Assembly: GCA_958295905.1 (NCBI GenBank)
Contig: OY282382.1
Location: 372,001 to 436,000, forward strand
DNA length: 64,000 bases
From: an uncultured Vicinamibacterales bacterium
GTDB lineage: Bacteria > Acidobacteriota > Vicinamibacteria > Vicinamibacterales > UBA8438
Direction of reading: 5' to 3'
The notes under the pieces are model-generated. The model was not told the origin of the DNA and searched no databases. It saw nothing but the letters and a program-made list of their open reading frames with translations. This document shows, one piece after another, positions 7,958-17,665 of the stretch. Positions within the stretch are counted from its first letter, which is position 1; each line of letters begins with the position of its first letter. The translations under genes were made by a program, and so were the position numbers.

Positions 7958-10259
7958 AGTCGAGCAGCGCCGGTCCCGAGATCTCCTCGGTGGCGTTGTT
8001 GAGCCGGGCGAAAAAGACCTCCCGATGCTCTCCCTTTCGTGCGGCGAATACCGGCTCCGCGCCCGGACGAACATCGACGCGGGCGATCGTCCGGCCGTCG
8101 ATGGTACAGAAACGAACGGGGAGATCCGTGGCGGCGACGGTTCCCAGGGCGTTCTTGACGGCTGCGGTCAACCAGAGCTCCCAACCGTCGCGATCCTTCC
8201 CCTTGACGAGCGGGTAGTCGGATTCGATGCCGACCGGACGGCCTTCATCGTCGATCCCGACCAGCAGCGTTCCCCCGTGCGTGTTCATGAAGGCGGCGAT
8301 CGTCTTGACCACCGCCCACGTGACGGCCTCGTCCGGCGCCCCGGTATGGAGGTTGTGCCGCGCCGTCGACTTGAATTCGACGACCCTCGATTCTCCGGCT
8401 TCGATCAGCGACCGCACGCCTGGTTCGATGGCGGCGTCCTGCTCGGCGAACGGACTCTCGTCGCGGTCCGGCCGCCGGTTCACCGGCTTGCCCATGGCGC
8501 GTTCCGCGTGGCGGAGCAGGCTCTCGAAGCGCTGGTTGAAGAACTGCGGGAAGTCGTCCCCGCGCAGCGCCACCGGATCGACGTCGTGGGAGCGCAGGAA
8601 GCCGTCGAGCACGTGCGGCTCGATGCCGTCGACCGCCTCGATCCGTGGGAGATAGGTACTGGGCGCGGTGCCGCCGATGGCGGCGTTCGTGTGCCGGTCG
8701 AGCGCCGTCTTGTTCACGATGCAGTCGGCTATCGACGGCGCGACGTCGTGGTTCGCGCACCAATGCCGGGGGAAGATGTGGTGGATGTCGATGGCATGCT
8801 CCAGGTACGCGTGGACGTCGATCGGCTGACCGGTCTTGAAGTCCCGGCCGCCCTGCTTCATCTGGAGCGCGTACAGCCCCTTGTAGGCGGCGCTGTTCCG
8901 CGTGCGCAGCGTGAGCAGCCGCTCGGCCTGGAACTGCGCCGCCTGCACCGTGCGCGGCGGGCCGGCGCCGGCGTCGATCCACGCGATGCAGTCCTCCAGG
9001 TCGATGGCGAAACGGGTTTCCGCAGCGCCACCGTACATCTCGCCGAGGACGCCGCACCAGAACCATTGCCCGAGCCGTTGCCGCGACGCATACGTTTCCC
9101 CCCGGTCCTCCGTCCATCCGAAGATGGCCCCGAGGGGCACCAACTGCGTCGCGTACGGCAGATCCCGGTAGCGGAAGATGCGGTGGTTGTGCAGGAACGG
9201 CACCGCGCGCCGCAGCCCTTCCTCGGCGCGGTCCGCCCACCGCCGGTAGTCGTCGAGCGGCAGGCGTAATATCTCGCGCCGCCGGCAGGAGACCGCGGGC
9301 GCCCTGTCGTCCTCCGGGTGCGCCCGCAGGTGTGATTGGCGCTGGTCGTAGGTGGCCAGCAGCGTGACGATCTGCAGGAACGCGGCGGCGTCGACCTTCG
9401 CCAGCAGTTCATCCTGCTGCTCGAGTCGCTCGTGCCGCTCTTCCCAGTCCTTGCGCAACTCGAAGTCGCCCGTGGCGTACGTCGCCGTCAGCAGCTCGAA
9501 CACCGTCAGCGTGACCCCGCCGGTGTTGACCTTCTCGAAGACCTGGCAGACCGCTTCTTTCCGCGTCGACTTCGCGAGATCGATCGTCGGCACGTGGTAC
9601 TGCTCGAACGACTTGATGATTTCGTCCTGAAATCGCTTCCATCGGTCGACTCGATCCGGTTGCCCGCCCGGTCCCGACTGCAGATACGCCATCTGCCAGT
9701 CCATCGTGGCGCCGCTGTCGAGAACGATGTCCAGCGGGAACATCTCCTCCGCAATCTCCCGGTCGCGGGTGCTCAGATCCAGGTCGATCCTGCGGCCGAA
9801 GTCGCTCCGCACGATGCGATCCGCGGGGACACGGACGATACCCGCCTCCTCCCGGTCCACCCGCGGGTCGATGCAGGCTTCGATGTTCGCGTAATAGTGA
9901 CGCAGCAGCTCGCTGCCGCGGCTGTCCCGCGTGCGGACCGGATCGCGCGTCTTCAAGGCCTGAAACAGCGACGTCAGCCGCTGCTGGCCGTCGAGCAGGA
10001 GCGTCTCGGGCGCCGGTGTGGCGGCCAGCGTCACGCCTTCGAGCAGCCGCGCCTTGAAGTTCACGTCGGGATTGCCCGCGACCAGCGTCATGACCGCGCC
10101 GATCGGGTACGACAGCGAGATCGACACCAGCAGGCTCCGGATGTGCTCGTCGTCCCACACCCAGCCGCGCTGGAAGTCCGGCAGTTGCAGTTCGCCGCGC
10201 TCGGCCCGGCCGAGCAGTTCCGCCAGCGGCAACTCGTCGCTGCTGAACTTCTTCTCCAT
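7932..10259 (-). CDS. DUF262 - HNH (DUF1524-like) - AlbA_2 fusion protein, GmrSD-related
   Basis: A 775-residue cytoplasmic protein. The N-terminal DUF262 domain has 'LPDFQRGWVW' (residues 26-35), DGQQR (90-94) and FEKVNTGG (241-248); this domain is the NTPase part of GmrSD/BrxU-type modification-dependent restriction enzymes. Residues about 440-545 carry 'HHIFPRHWC' (493-501) and VNKTAL (515-520), an HNH/DUF1524-like nuclease core. The C-terminal domain (about 612-775) has EFKST (628-632) and 'GGTLLVGIDDEG' (662-673), an AlbA_2 (Schlafen-associated) DNA-binding module. The likely role is defence against modified foreign DNA, inferred from architecture. No methylase or other defence gene adjoins it. 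The frame is intact. Confidence 0.82.
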   Translation of the reverse strand: MEKKFSSDELPLAELLGRAERGELQLPDFQRGWVWDDEHIRSLLVSISLSYPIGAVMTLVAGNPDVNFKARLLEGVTLAATPAPETLLLDGQQRLTSLFQALKTRDPVRTRDSRGSELLRHYYANIEACIDPRVDREEAGIVRVPADRIVRSDFGRRIDLDLSTRDREIAEEMFPLDIVLDSGATMDWQMAYLQSGPGGQPDRVDRWKRFQDEIIKSFEQYHVPTIDLAKSTRKEAVCQVFEKVNTGGVTLTVFELLTATYATGDFELRKDWEERHERLEQQDELLAKVDAAAFLQIVTLLATYDQRQSHLRAHPEDDRAPAVSCRRREILRLPLDDYRRWADRAEEGLRRAVPFLHNHRIFRYRDLPYATQLVPLGAIFGWTEDRGETYASRQRLGQWFWCGVLGEMYGGAAETRFAIDLEDCIAWIDAGAGPPRTVQAAQFQAERLLTLRTRNSAAYKGLYALQMKQGGRDFKTGQPIDVHAYLEHAIDIHHIFPRHWCANHDVAPSIADCIVNKTALDRHTNAAIGGTAPSTYLPRIEAVDGIEPHVLDGFLRSHDVDPVALRGDDFPQFFNQRFESLLRHAERAMGKPVNRRPDRDESPFAEQDAAIEPGVRSLIEAGESRVVEFKSTARHNLHTGAPDEAVTWAVVKTIAAFMNTHGGTLLVGIDDEGRPVGIESDYPLVKGKDRDGWELWLTAAVKNALGTVAATDLPVRFCTIDGRTIARVDVRPGAEPVFAARKGEHREVFFARLNNATEEISGPALLDYRKKHWPA

Positions 10260-10290
10260 AGATCAACCTGTCCTGAACACCCCACTCCAG

Positions 10291-10390
10291 CCCGGAAATC
10301 GTCGCCGTAGGAGTTTCGCGCCAGCGAAACTCCTACGGCGACCGCAAGGTCGCGCTGCGGCCTCCGATGGCCGCCCAACCAACCCTCCAG
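10291..10390. repeat. REP-like hairpin repeat, best copy
   Basis: The 295-base gap 10260-10554 is taken up by this repeat. 10301-10318 and 10325-10342 form a perfect 18-base stem around the loop CGCCAG; the arm contains CGTAGGAGTTTCG. It is followed by a conserved tail with 'CCGCAAGGTCGC', 'GGCCTCCGATGGCC' and 'CCAACCAACCCTCCAGC'. Related copies are at about 4141, 14813, 32230, 36965, 40706 and 48624. The hairpin could also act as a bidirectional terminator between the two minus-strand genes here. Confidence 0.8.
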
Positions 10391-10554
10391 CGCCTCCGGG
10401 GGGAGGGCGGCGCCGTTCTACGGCGCAGACCCCCGCCCGGCTCACGCCTTCTCCTGGGTCGGCGACGACGCTGCAGGAGGTCGGCGCGCGCTCCACCGCC
10501 GCGCGGCTCTGCCGGCCGCCCGGACCATCCGGCGGTTTGCGGAAGACGCGCCTT

Positions 10555-11589
<1,035 letters not shown>

Positions 11590-12003
11590 TCAGGGTGCGA
11601 ACGGAATCTCAAGCAACGTTTCGATGTCGCTCGAGAGCGCGGTGTCTCCGGCCGGGAACCGGTTGCCGGCGAGAATATGGGCGACGAGGCTCGCGGTCTC
11701 GTCGTTCGACAGCGTGCCGGGGGCGTCCTGCGGCATCTCCTCCTGGATCAGCCCGAACAGCTCGCCGAGGGAGCGGCCCTCCCACCGGTTGCGGAAGGTG
11801 TGGTCGCCGAGCAGGGCGGCCATCTCGGGCACGAACGCGCGCAGGCCGCCGTGGCACGAGACGCACTGGTCGGCGTACAGCGCCCCGCCCCGGTCGGCCT
11901 GCGCCGGCGTGTAGAGGCCGTCCACCGTAGCGGACTGGCCGCCGGCCGCAACCACCCCGGTCAGGGCGAGGGCGCCCCCCGCCGCGAGAAGGAACGCACG
12001 CAT
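11590..12003 (-). CDS. exported c-type cytochrome
   Basis: A 137-residue protein with an N-terminal signal peptide (about 20 residues, ending near AAGGQ) and one haem site CVSCH with the downstream Met-containing region 'IQEEMPQDAPGTLSNDETASL', the usual class I cytochrome c layout. It should carry electrons in the periplasm. Its neighbours are a YVTN propeller protein and a second CxxCH protein on the same strand, which suggests one electron-transfer unit. The start ATG is at 12001-12003; the ribosome site is weak (GGGGAC). Confidence 0.82.
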   Translation of the reverse strand: MRAFLLAAGGALALTGVVAAGGQSATVDGLYTPAQADRGGALYADQCVSCHGGLRAFVPEMAALLGDHTFRNRWEGRSLGELFGLIQEEMPQDAPGTLSNDETASLVAHILAGNRFPAGDTALSSDIETLLEIPFAP

Positions 12004-12068
12004 GTTTCTGTCCCCGGCGACAGAGGGGGGGAACCCCGCCCCCCTCTCCCGCGTGCTTCCGAACGAGC

Positions 12069-13091
12069 CTACTCGTCGAGAATCACGGTCGCGTTCCGCT
12101 TCGGAACCTGACCGCCGGTCTCGATTCTGGCCACCAGCTCGACGTTCGCGATGTCGATCGCGGCGACGTTGTTGTTGCCGGACACCGAGATGTAGGCGTA
12201 CCGGCTGTCGGGGGTGATCGTGACCCAGTTCGGCGAGTGGCCCACCCGGACGCCGCCCACCAGCTCGAGGTCGGGCAGGCTGTAGACGTACACGCTGCTG
12301 TTCAGGCTGCTGTTGGCGACCAGGTACTGGTTGTCGGGGGTCACGCCGATGCCGTGGGCGGTGTTGCCGCCGTGCCCCGGGGTCCGCTCGTCGGCCGGCA
12401 CCTCGGGGTACTCGATGCGGTTGACCCACTTGCGGGTCTCGAAGTCGAGCACGCCGAACCCGTTGAAGTTCGAGAGCTGGGCGTAGATGTGCTTCGTCGA
12501 CCCGTCCTCGTTGGTGTCGAAGGTCATCGGGCGGATGCCGAGGTCCGAGTACGTCGTCCACACCGGAAAGTCCGTCTCGGTGTCGACGACGGTGATGTTG
12601 CGCCCGCCGATCATGCCGGCGATGGCGTACTTGCCGTCCGGCGTCACGTAGGTGTTGTGGACCCCGCCGTGCACCGAGATGATGGCGGTCATCTCCTCGG
12701 TCTCGGTGTCGAGGACCTGCAGCGCCCCCGGCGACTCGGCGATCGCCGTGTAGACCTTGCGGCCGTCCGGGGTGATCGCGATGTTGTTGGGACGCCCGAT
12801 GAGCTCCACCTTCTTGACGACCTTCAGCGTCTGCATGTCGACGATGTCGACGGTGTCGTCGGACTCGTTGGCGACGTACAGCTTCTTGCCGTCGGGCGAC
12901 GGCGCGGCGCCGTGGGCGCGCTCGATCCCCTGGATCTCACCGACGACGGTGTTGGTGATCGGATCGATGACGTGCACGTTGTCGCCGGCGCTGTTGGTCT
13001 GCACGATGCGGACCGTCTGCGCCGCCGCCGCGGCCGGGATGACGAGGGCGGCGACCGCCGCCAGAACCGCCAGTCTGCGTGTCGTGACCAT
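12069..13091 (-). CDS. exported YVTN-family beta-propeller protein
   Basis: A 340-residue secreted protein. After a signal peptide (to about residue 25, AAAAQ), it shows repeats of the YVTN type, for example 'SPDGKKLYVANESDDTVDIVD', 'TPDGRKVYTAI' and 'TPDSRYAYISVSGNNNVAAID' (in pieces), giving a seven-bladed propeller. Proteins of this type act as redox-cofactor dehydrogenase-like or surface proteins; no catalytic residue can be assigned. AAGGAG lies about 10 bases before the ATG at 13089-13091. It sits between two cytochrome genes (40- and 65-base gaps), so a role in the same electron-transfer chain is likely. Confidence 0.85.
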   Translation of the reverse strand: MVTTRRLAVLAAVAALVIPAAAAAQTVRIVQTNSAGDNVHVIDPITNTVVGEIQGIERAHGAAPSPDGKKLYVANESDDTVDIVDMQTLKVVKKVELIGRPNNIAITPDGRKVYTAIAESPGALQVLDTETEEMTAIISVHGGVHNTYVTPDGKYAIAGMIGGRNITVVDTETDFPVWTTYSDLGIRPMTFDTNEDGSTKHIYAQLSNFNGFGVLDFETRKWVNRIEYPEVPADERTPGHGGNTAHGIGVTPDNQYLVANSSLNSSVYVYSLPDLELVGGVRVGHSPNWVTITPDSRYAYISVSGNNNVAAIDIANVELVARIETGGQVPKRNATVILDE

Positions 13092-13131
13092 GGCTCGAAC
13101 TCCTTCTCTATGAAACGCGTTCCATCGGTTG

Positions 13132-13545
13132 CTACTGAGCCGTCTCCCCGAGCACCCAGGCTGCGAGGGTCTGGAACCAGGGGTCTTCCTGCGAACTGAA
13201 CTGCCGCCCGCCGTTGTGGAACTCGTCGCCCCCCGCGTCCGGCTCGAGGGGGTGCATGAGCAGCCGGCTCTCGAGGGGCAGGCCCGGGACGACGAGCCTC
13301 TGCAGCGACTCGAAGTTGGCGCGCGACTGCTCCTCGGTCCAGGTGTCGGCGCCCCGCTCCAACTCTTCGAGGAATCCGACCCGGCCGCCCTCCGCGTGGC
13401 AGACGACGCAGCGGGTGAAGCCCGCCTTCCTCTCCAGGAAGATCGGTTGCACGTTCTCCACGAAGTAGTCGTAATCGAGGGTCGGGGTCGCCGCATCCGC
13501 CTGCGGTTGCGCGAGCAGCGCGGTGAGAGCCAGGACGAGCGTCAT
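13132..13545 (-). CDS. exported protein with one CxxCH haem site
   Basis: A 137-residue protein with a short signal peptide (LALTALLAQPQADA) and the sequence 'FTRCVVCHAEGGR', a single c-type haem site like that of planctomycete/acidobacterial PSC-type cytochromes. The C-terminal part ('GGRQFSSQEDPWFQTLAAWV') resembles the end of such domains. It is the first gene of the minus-strand run and has a strong AAGGAGG ribosome site before ATG 13543-13545. It probably passes electrons to the downstream cytochrome. Confidence 0.75.
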   Translation of the reverse strand: MTLVLALTALLAQPQADAATPTLDYDYFVENVQPIFLERKAGFTRCVVCHAEGGRVGFLEELERGADTWTEEQSRANFESLQRLVVPGLPLESRLLMHPLEPDAGGDEFHNGGRQFSSQEDPWFQTLAAWVLGETAQ

Positions 13546-13937
13546 GGAGCCTCCTTGAAAGGTCTGTCCCTGTCGTTCAGGGCCGGGACGGACGACACGG
13601 CGGGCGTGGCAGCGCCCTCTCCGAGCGTCACGAACGCGCGCGGCCCCGGTCCGGCCCGCCGGCCGCGGGACCGCCGTGAAACCGGGTACATATCACGTTT
13701 ACCGCCCGTCCGGGTTGCATTGAGACGCCACGACGCGTCCCGCGCCCGCCTCGATGCGGGCCGCCCGCGGGATCCGGCGGCAAGAATACCACTGCCGCGG
13801 GTCCGGGGTCCGCCAAGCCCGCAGAGGCCCCATGATACTGCGGATGGGGCCCCTTCGGCTTGCCTCCGGCGCCCGGTAAGCCGACAATGGTAGAAAAAAG
13901 ATGGGACTCGAGTCCCGGAAAGGACGGAAGGTTCGTA
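13546..13937. other. divergent intergenic region without recognisable gene
   Basis: This stretch separates the cytochrome operon from the TauD-like gene, which are transcribed away from each other, so promoters for both should lie here. I see no clear -35/-10 pair, no repeat of the dispersed families, and no protein-like frame. Confidence 0.4.
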
Positions 13938-14795
13938 TTGGACAATCACATCCGGGTCGAGCCCGTGTCGCCGGTGATTGGCGCCGAGGTGTCCGGGGTC
14001 GCCCTCAGCCAGCCGCTCGCGCCGGACGCCGTCGCGGCGATCCGCGCCGCCCTGATGACCCACCTGGTGCTCTTCTTTCGCGACCAGGACCTGACTTGGC
14101 TGCAGCACAAGGCCTTCGGCCGCCGTTTCGGGGACCTGCACGTCCACCCCGCCGCCCCGAAGGACGCGGAGCATCCGGAGATCCTGGTCGTGCACGCCGA
14201 CGGGAACTCGAAGTTCGTGTCCGGCGAGCTGTGGCACTCCGACGTCTCGTGCGACGTCGAGCCCCCGTTGGGGAGCATTCTGCGGGTGGAGCAGGTGCCG
14301 TCGTCGGGCGGCGACACGCTGTTCGCCAGCATGTACGCCGCCTGGGAGGCCCTGTCCGACCGGATGCAGCGGCTGCTCGGCGAGCTGACGGCGGTTCACG
14401 AGGGCCGGCAGTACTACATCGGACGCTACGGCGGCGAGAACCTGCGGGACGGGACCTATCCGTTGGCCGAGCATCCCGCGGTGCGGACCCATCCCGAGAC
14501 CGGCCGTTCCGCGCTCTATGTCAACGAGGGTTTCACCACCGGGTTCAAGGAACTGAAGCGGGCGGAGAGTGATGCGCTGCTCGCGTTCCTGGTGCGCCAC
14601 TGCGCGTCCCCGGAGTTCCAGTGCCGGTTCCGCTGGCGCGCAAACTCGGTCGCGTTCTGGGACAACCGTTGCACCCAGCACCACGCGGTCTGGGACTACT
14701 TCCCGGAGATCCGCCACGGCTACCGGGTCACCATCCAGGGCGACCCGCCGTTCTACGCGCCGGCCGCCCGCGCCGACCGGGCGTCGGCGCCGTAG
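13938..14795 (+). CDS. TauD/TfdA family Fe(II)/2-oxoglutarate dioxygenase
   Basis: A 285-residue enzyme, close to the 283 residues of TauD. The Fe-binding facial triad is visible as H and D in 'LWHSDVSCDV' and H in 'CTQHHAVWDY', and 'HGYRVTI' holds the Arg that binds 2-oxoglutarate. The fold opens with 'VSPVIGAEVSGVALSQPL'. It couples 2-oxoglutarate decarboxylation to hydroxylation of a substrate, often a sulfonate or aryloxyacid; the substrate here is unknown. TTG 13938 is chosen because GGAAGG lies seven bases upstream and the family starts there; an ATG at 13887 would add 17 non-conserved residues. Confidence 0.85.
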   Translation: MDNHIRVEPVSPVIGAEVSGVALSQPLAPDAVAAIRAALMTHLVLFFRDQDLTWLQHKAFGRRFGDLHVHPAAPKDAEHPEILVVHADGNSKFVSGELWHSDVSCDVEPPLGSILRVEQVPSSGGDTLFASMYAAWEALSDRMQRLLGELTAVHEGRQYYIGRYGGENLRDGTYPLAEHPAVRTHPETGRSALYVNEGFTTGFKELKRAESDALLAFLVRHCASPEFQCRFRWRANSVAFWDNRCTQHHAVWDYFPEIRHGYRVTIQGDPPFYAPAARADRASAP

Positions 14796-14812
14796 AACGG
14801 CGCGGACTGCTG

Positions 14813-14981
14813 GAGGGTTGGTTGGGCGGCAATCGGACCGCAAGGCGCGGGGAACGGCGAGTTCGCGCGGTTCCGCGACAACCTGGAGGGCTGGTTGGGC
14901 GGCCATCGGAGGCCGCAGCGCGACCTTGCGGCCGCGTTCGGAGTTTCGCCGGCGCGGCACTCCTACGGCGACGATTCCGGG
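14813..14981. repeat. REP-like repeats, inverted, two units
   Basis: The gap 14796-15207 carries no gene. CTGGAGGGTTGGTTGGGCGG at 14813 is a truncated unit, and a fuller unit runs 14883-14981 in reverse orientation relative to the copy at 10291, ending in the hairpin around GAGTTTCGCC and then 'ACGATTCCGGG'. The remaining 220 bases to 15207 are GC-rich and unassigned. Confidence 0.65.
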
Positions 14982-15207
14982 CGTCGACGCGGTGATGGAG
15001 CGGCGCGGACGGCGGCAGGGTCGGTCGGTCGTCGGCGCAAAGGCGGCGGCGCCAAGCGGGCTCTTCGGGCCGGCAGTCTGCGCCGCAGACCTCGCCGCCG
15101 GCTGGGGCGTTGGGCGGCGGAAGCCGCCGGACGCGCTCTTCGGGCCGGGCCGCCGCGAGTTCTGGCACGGCCCTTGCTTTCCGTGATCGCATGGAGCGAC
15201 GAAGGCC

Positions 15208-16314
15208 ATGAACGGACCGGGGGCGGACCTGGCGCCCCGCGAGCGGCGGGCGGTCGCCGTGGACGACGTCGGGGCGGTTGTGGGTGGGCTCGACCGGGAG
15301 CTGGCGCCCCGCGAGCGGCGGGCGGTCGCCGTGGACGGCTTCGTCCACGCCCTGGCCAGCCGCCGGCAGGACCCCCATCAACTCATCGTCGACACCATCG
15401 CGGGCGCGGTCGCGGCGCGGCGGGCCGTGCTCGCAGTCTGTGACCACGCCGGCGGGAGGTTGACGGTCGCGGCAACCCGCGGGTCTCCGATCCCGCCGGT
15501 CACCGGCTCGGTGATCGCGCCCGGCGCGGGAATCACCGGACGGACCTTCGCGACCCGGCGCCCCCGGCTCGTGTCGGACGCCGCCGGGGAACCGGCGGAA
15601 CCGTGGTTGCCGTCCCGCGGCGGCTCGTGCATCTCGGTGCCGCTCGTGGCCCGAGAGTCGGCCCTGGGGGTCATCACCCTGGCCGACCGCGCCGGCGGGC
15701 GGCGGTTCGATCGGGCCGACCTGTCGGTGGTGCGGGGACTGGCCGCGACGGCTGCTCTCGCCCTCGCCTACGAGCGGGTGGTGCAGGCCAAGCATCGGCT
15801 CGAGCAGGCGGTGGCCGTCGATCCCCTCACCGGGCTCTTCAACCGCCGCTGCATCGATGCGCGGCTTCGCGAAGAGCTCGAGCGGGCGCGCCGGCACCGC
15901 GGACCGGTGGCCCTCATCGCCATCGACGTCGACCGGTTCAAGTCGCTGAACGACGCTCTCGGCCATCCCGCCGGCGACGCCGTCCTGCGGGGGCTGGCCG
16001 CGATCTTCCGCCGCTCGGTGCGGGCGTTCGACATCTGCGCGCGGTTCGGCGGCGACGAGTTCGCCATCGTGATGCCCCGCGGCGACGACGACGCCGCGGC
16101 CCGAAGCGCGGAGCGGATTCGGCGGCGGGTTCAGGACTACTGGCCCGAGGCGGTCTCCCCGCGCCCGGCCGGTCTCCGCATCACGGCCAGCTTCGGGGTG
16201 GTCGTGTCCCGGCCCGACACCACGCCGTCGGGGCTCGTCGAACGCGCCGATCGGGCGCTCTACGCGGCCAAGGCCAACGGCCGGAACCGCGTCCACCTCG
16301 GTGCCGGGGCCTGA
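15208..16314 (+). CDS. diguanylate cyclase with GAF-like sensor domain
   Basis: A 368-residue cytoplasmic protein. Residues about 55-190 form a GAF-like sensor; residues about 200-365 form a GGDEF domain with 'DPLTGLFNRRC', FGGDEF (280-285) and the C-terminal 'ADRALYAAKANGRNRV'. RAFD (272-275) five residues before GGDEF is the inhibitory I-site. It should make cyclic di-GMP from two GTP under control of a signal bound by the GAF domain. The first 50 residues contain LAPRERRAVAVD twice. A decayed copy of the 3' end of such a gene lies at 22449-22571. Confidence 0.88.
   Translation: MNGPGADLAPRERRAVAVDDVGAVVGGLDRELAPRERRAVAVDGFVHALASRRQDPHQLIVDTIAGAVAARRAVLAVCDHAGGRLTVAATRGSPIPPVTGSVIAPGAGITGRTFATRRPRLVSDAAGEPAEPWLPSRGGSCISVPLVARESALGVITLADRAGGRRFDRADLSVVRGLAATAALALAYERVVQAKHRLEQAVAVDPLTGLFNRRCIDARLREELERARRHRGPVALIAIDVDRFKSLNDALGHPAGDAVLRGLAAIFRRSVRAFDICARFGGDEFAIVMPRGDDDAAARSAERIRRRVQDYWPEAVSPRPAGLRITASFGVVVSRPDTTPSGLVERADRALYAAKANGRNRVHLGAGA
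15229..15337 (+). repeat. in-frame 72-base tandem duplication in the cyclase gene
   Basis: The 37 bases 15229-15265 and 15301-15337 are identical (start CTGGCGCCCCGCGAGCGG). The spacing of 72 bases is 24 codons, so the duplication keeps the frame and repeats LAPRERRAVAVD at residues 8-19 and 32-43. Confidence 0.85.
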
Positions 16315-16383
16315 CCGCGGCGGTCCGGTGGCGGCACACCCCGCCTTCACCGGACGACGGCCGCCGCCGGACGTGTCACGTGC

Positions 16384-16389
16384 TACGCT
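16384..16389 (+). promoter_or_regulatory. -10-like box for the amidohydrolase gene
   Basis: TACGCT preceded by TGC (extended -10 form) lies 7 bases before ATG 16397, with no ribosome site between. Seen in sequence; a leaderless transcript is inferred. Confidence 0.35.
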
Positions 16390-16396
16390 GTCCTGC

Positions 16397-17533
16397 ATGA
16401 GGAACGACAGAGTGTCGCTCGTGGTCGCCGGCGCGCTGGCCGCCGGCCTGATCCTGGTGGAGGTCGCGGTGCCCACCGAAGCATCGGCGCAGCCCGCCGC
16501 GCCGGTCCGGCTGACCCTCGACGCCTTCCGCGGCGCCGGCGCCGCGTGCTACGACCGGTCGGCGCAGCCGCAGACCGCGGTCGTCGACAGCCACCTGCAT
16601 TTCCGGCCGTTCGGCGGGCCCGCCGTCCCGTTCGAGGAGGTCGTGCAGTACCTGGAGGCGACCGGCGTCCTGTTCGCCAACGTCTACGGCATCGGCCAGA
16701 TGCTGCCCCCGTCGTCGCCGTGCACGTACTACCTCGACTGCCCCGGCACGCCGTTGACACCGACGTTGAGGAACGACTTCGTCAACGCCGCCAACGCCGT
16801 CACGAAGACGCCGGAGGGCCTCCACCTGACGCTGTCCATGACGTTTCCGGACCTCGCGGATCCCGGGTCGGTCCTCGCCGGCATGGAGCTGCTCGACGAC
16901 GAGTACCCCGGCCTCTTCCGGTGGATGGGCGAGGTCAACCTGGTCAAGCAGGCGGTTTTCGGCAACGGGCGGGGGCCGGTGCCGGCCGAGGCCATCGACG
17001 GCTGGGCCGGCTTCATGGCGGTGCTGCGCGAGCGCGGCATTCCCCTCGCCATCCACGCCGACCTCGGGAACGACGAAGAACCGACCCTCTACCTGCCGCT
17101 GATGGAGAAGGTGCTCGGCGCCTATCCCGACAACCCCATCGTCTGGGTCCACATGGGCCTGTCGAGGGAGCTGACCACCATGGACCCCGCCCGGCACGCG
17201 GCGCTGATGGCGTCGTTGCTCGAGCGCCATCCCAACCTGATGCTCGACATCACGTGGCGGGTCATCGACGACGCCTACTTCTCGACCCCGGAGGGTCGGG
17301 CGGCCTACGTGCCGTTCCTGAACGGCCACGCGGAGCGGATTCTCCCCGGCACCGACTTCCTCGCGTCGCGCGACAAGGACCTCGACGTCTACCGCGAGGA
17401 ACTCGAGGTCACCAGCCGCATCCTCGGCCATCTCGACGACGAGGCGTTCCGGAACATCGCCCTCGGCGAGAACTACTTCCGGCTGCTGGGGCTGGACTAC
17501 GAGGCGCCGCGGGTCTGTTCCGTCAACCCGTGA
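16397..17533 (+). CDS. exported amidohydrolase-2-type metal-dependent hydrolase
   Basis: A 378-residue protein with signal peptide (to about residue 32, EASAQP). 'VVDSHLHFRPFG' is the HxH metal site of the amidohydrolase superfamily (TIM-barrel, amidohydrolase_2 branch), 'GIPLAIHADLG' and 'IVWVHMGLSRE' supply further His ligands, and 'ILPGTDFLAS' the final Asp. The reaction is a hydrolysis or decarboxylation of unknown substrate in the periplasm. It reads in the same direction as the cyclase gene 83 bases upstream, but has its own -10-like box. Confidence 0.8.
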   Translation: MRNDRVSLVVAGALAAGLILVEVAVPTEASAQPAAPVRLTLDAFRGAGAACYDRSAQPQTAVVDSHLHFRPFGGPAVPFEEVVQYLEATGVLFANVYGIGQMLPPSSPCTYYLDCPGTPLTPTLRNDFVNAANAVTKTPEGLHLTLSMTFPDLADPGSVLAGMELLDDEYPGLFRWMGEVNLVKQAVFGNGRGPVPAEAIDGWAGFMAVLRERGIPLAIHADLGNDEEPTLYLPLMEKVLGAYPDNPIVWVHMGLSRELTTMDPARHAALMASLLERHPNLMLDITWRVIDDAYFSTPEGRAAYVPFLNGHAERILPGTDFLASRDKDLDVYREELEVTSRILGHLDDEAFRNIALGENYFRLLGLDYEAPRVCSVNP

Positions 17534-17665
17534 GCCGCCCGACGACGTTGACCGCGACGACGCCGGTCGCCGCCATCCTCGGTTGCCCGGCTCGTCACCC
17601 GCCCGGCTCGTCACCCGCCCGGCTTGTCGCCGGGCGCTCGCACGTCGGGGACGTCGGGTCCGGAA

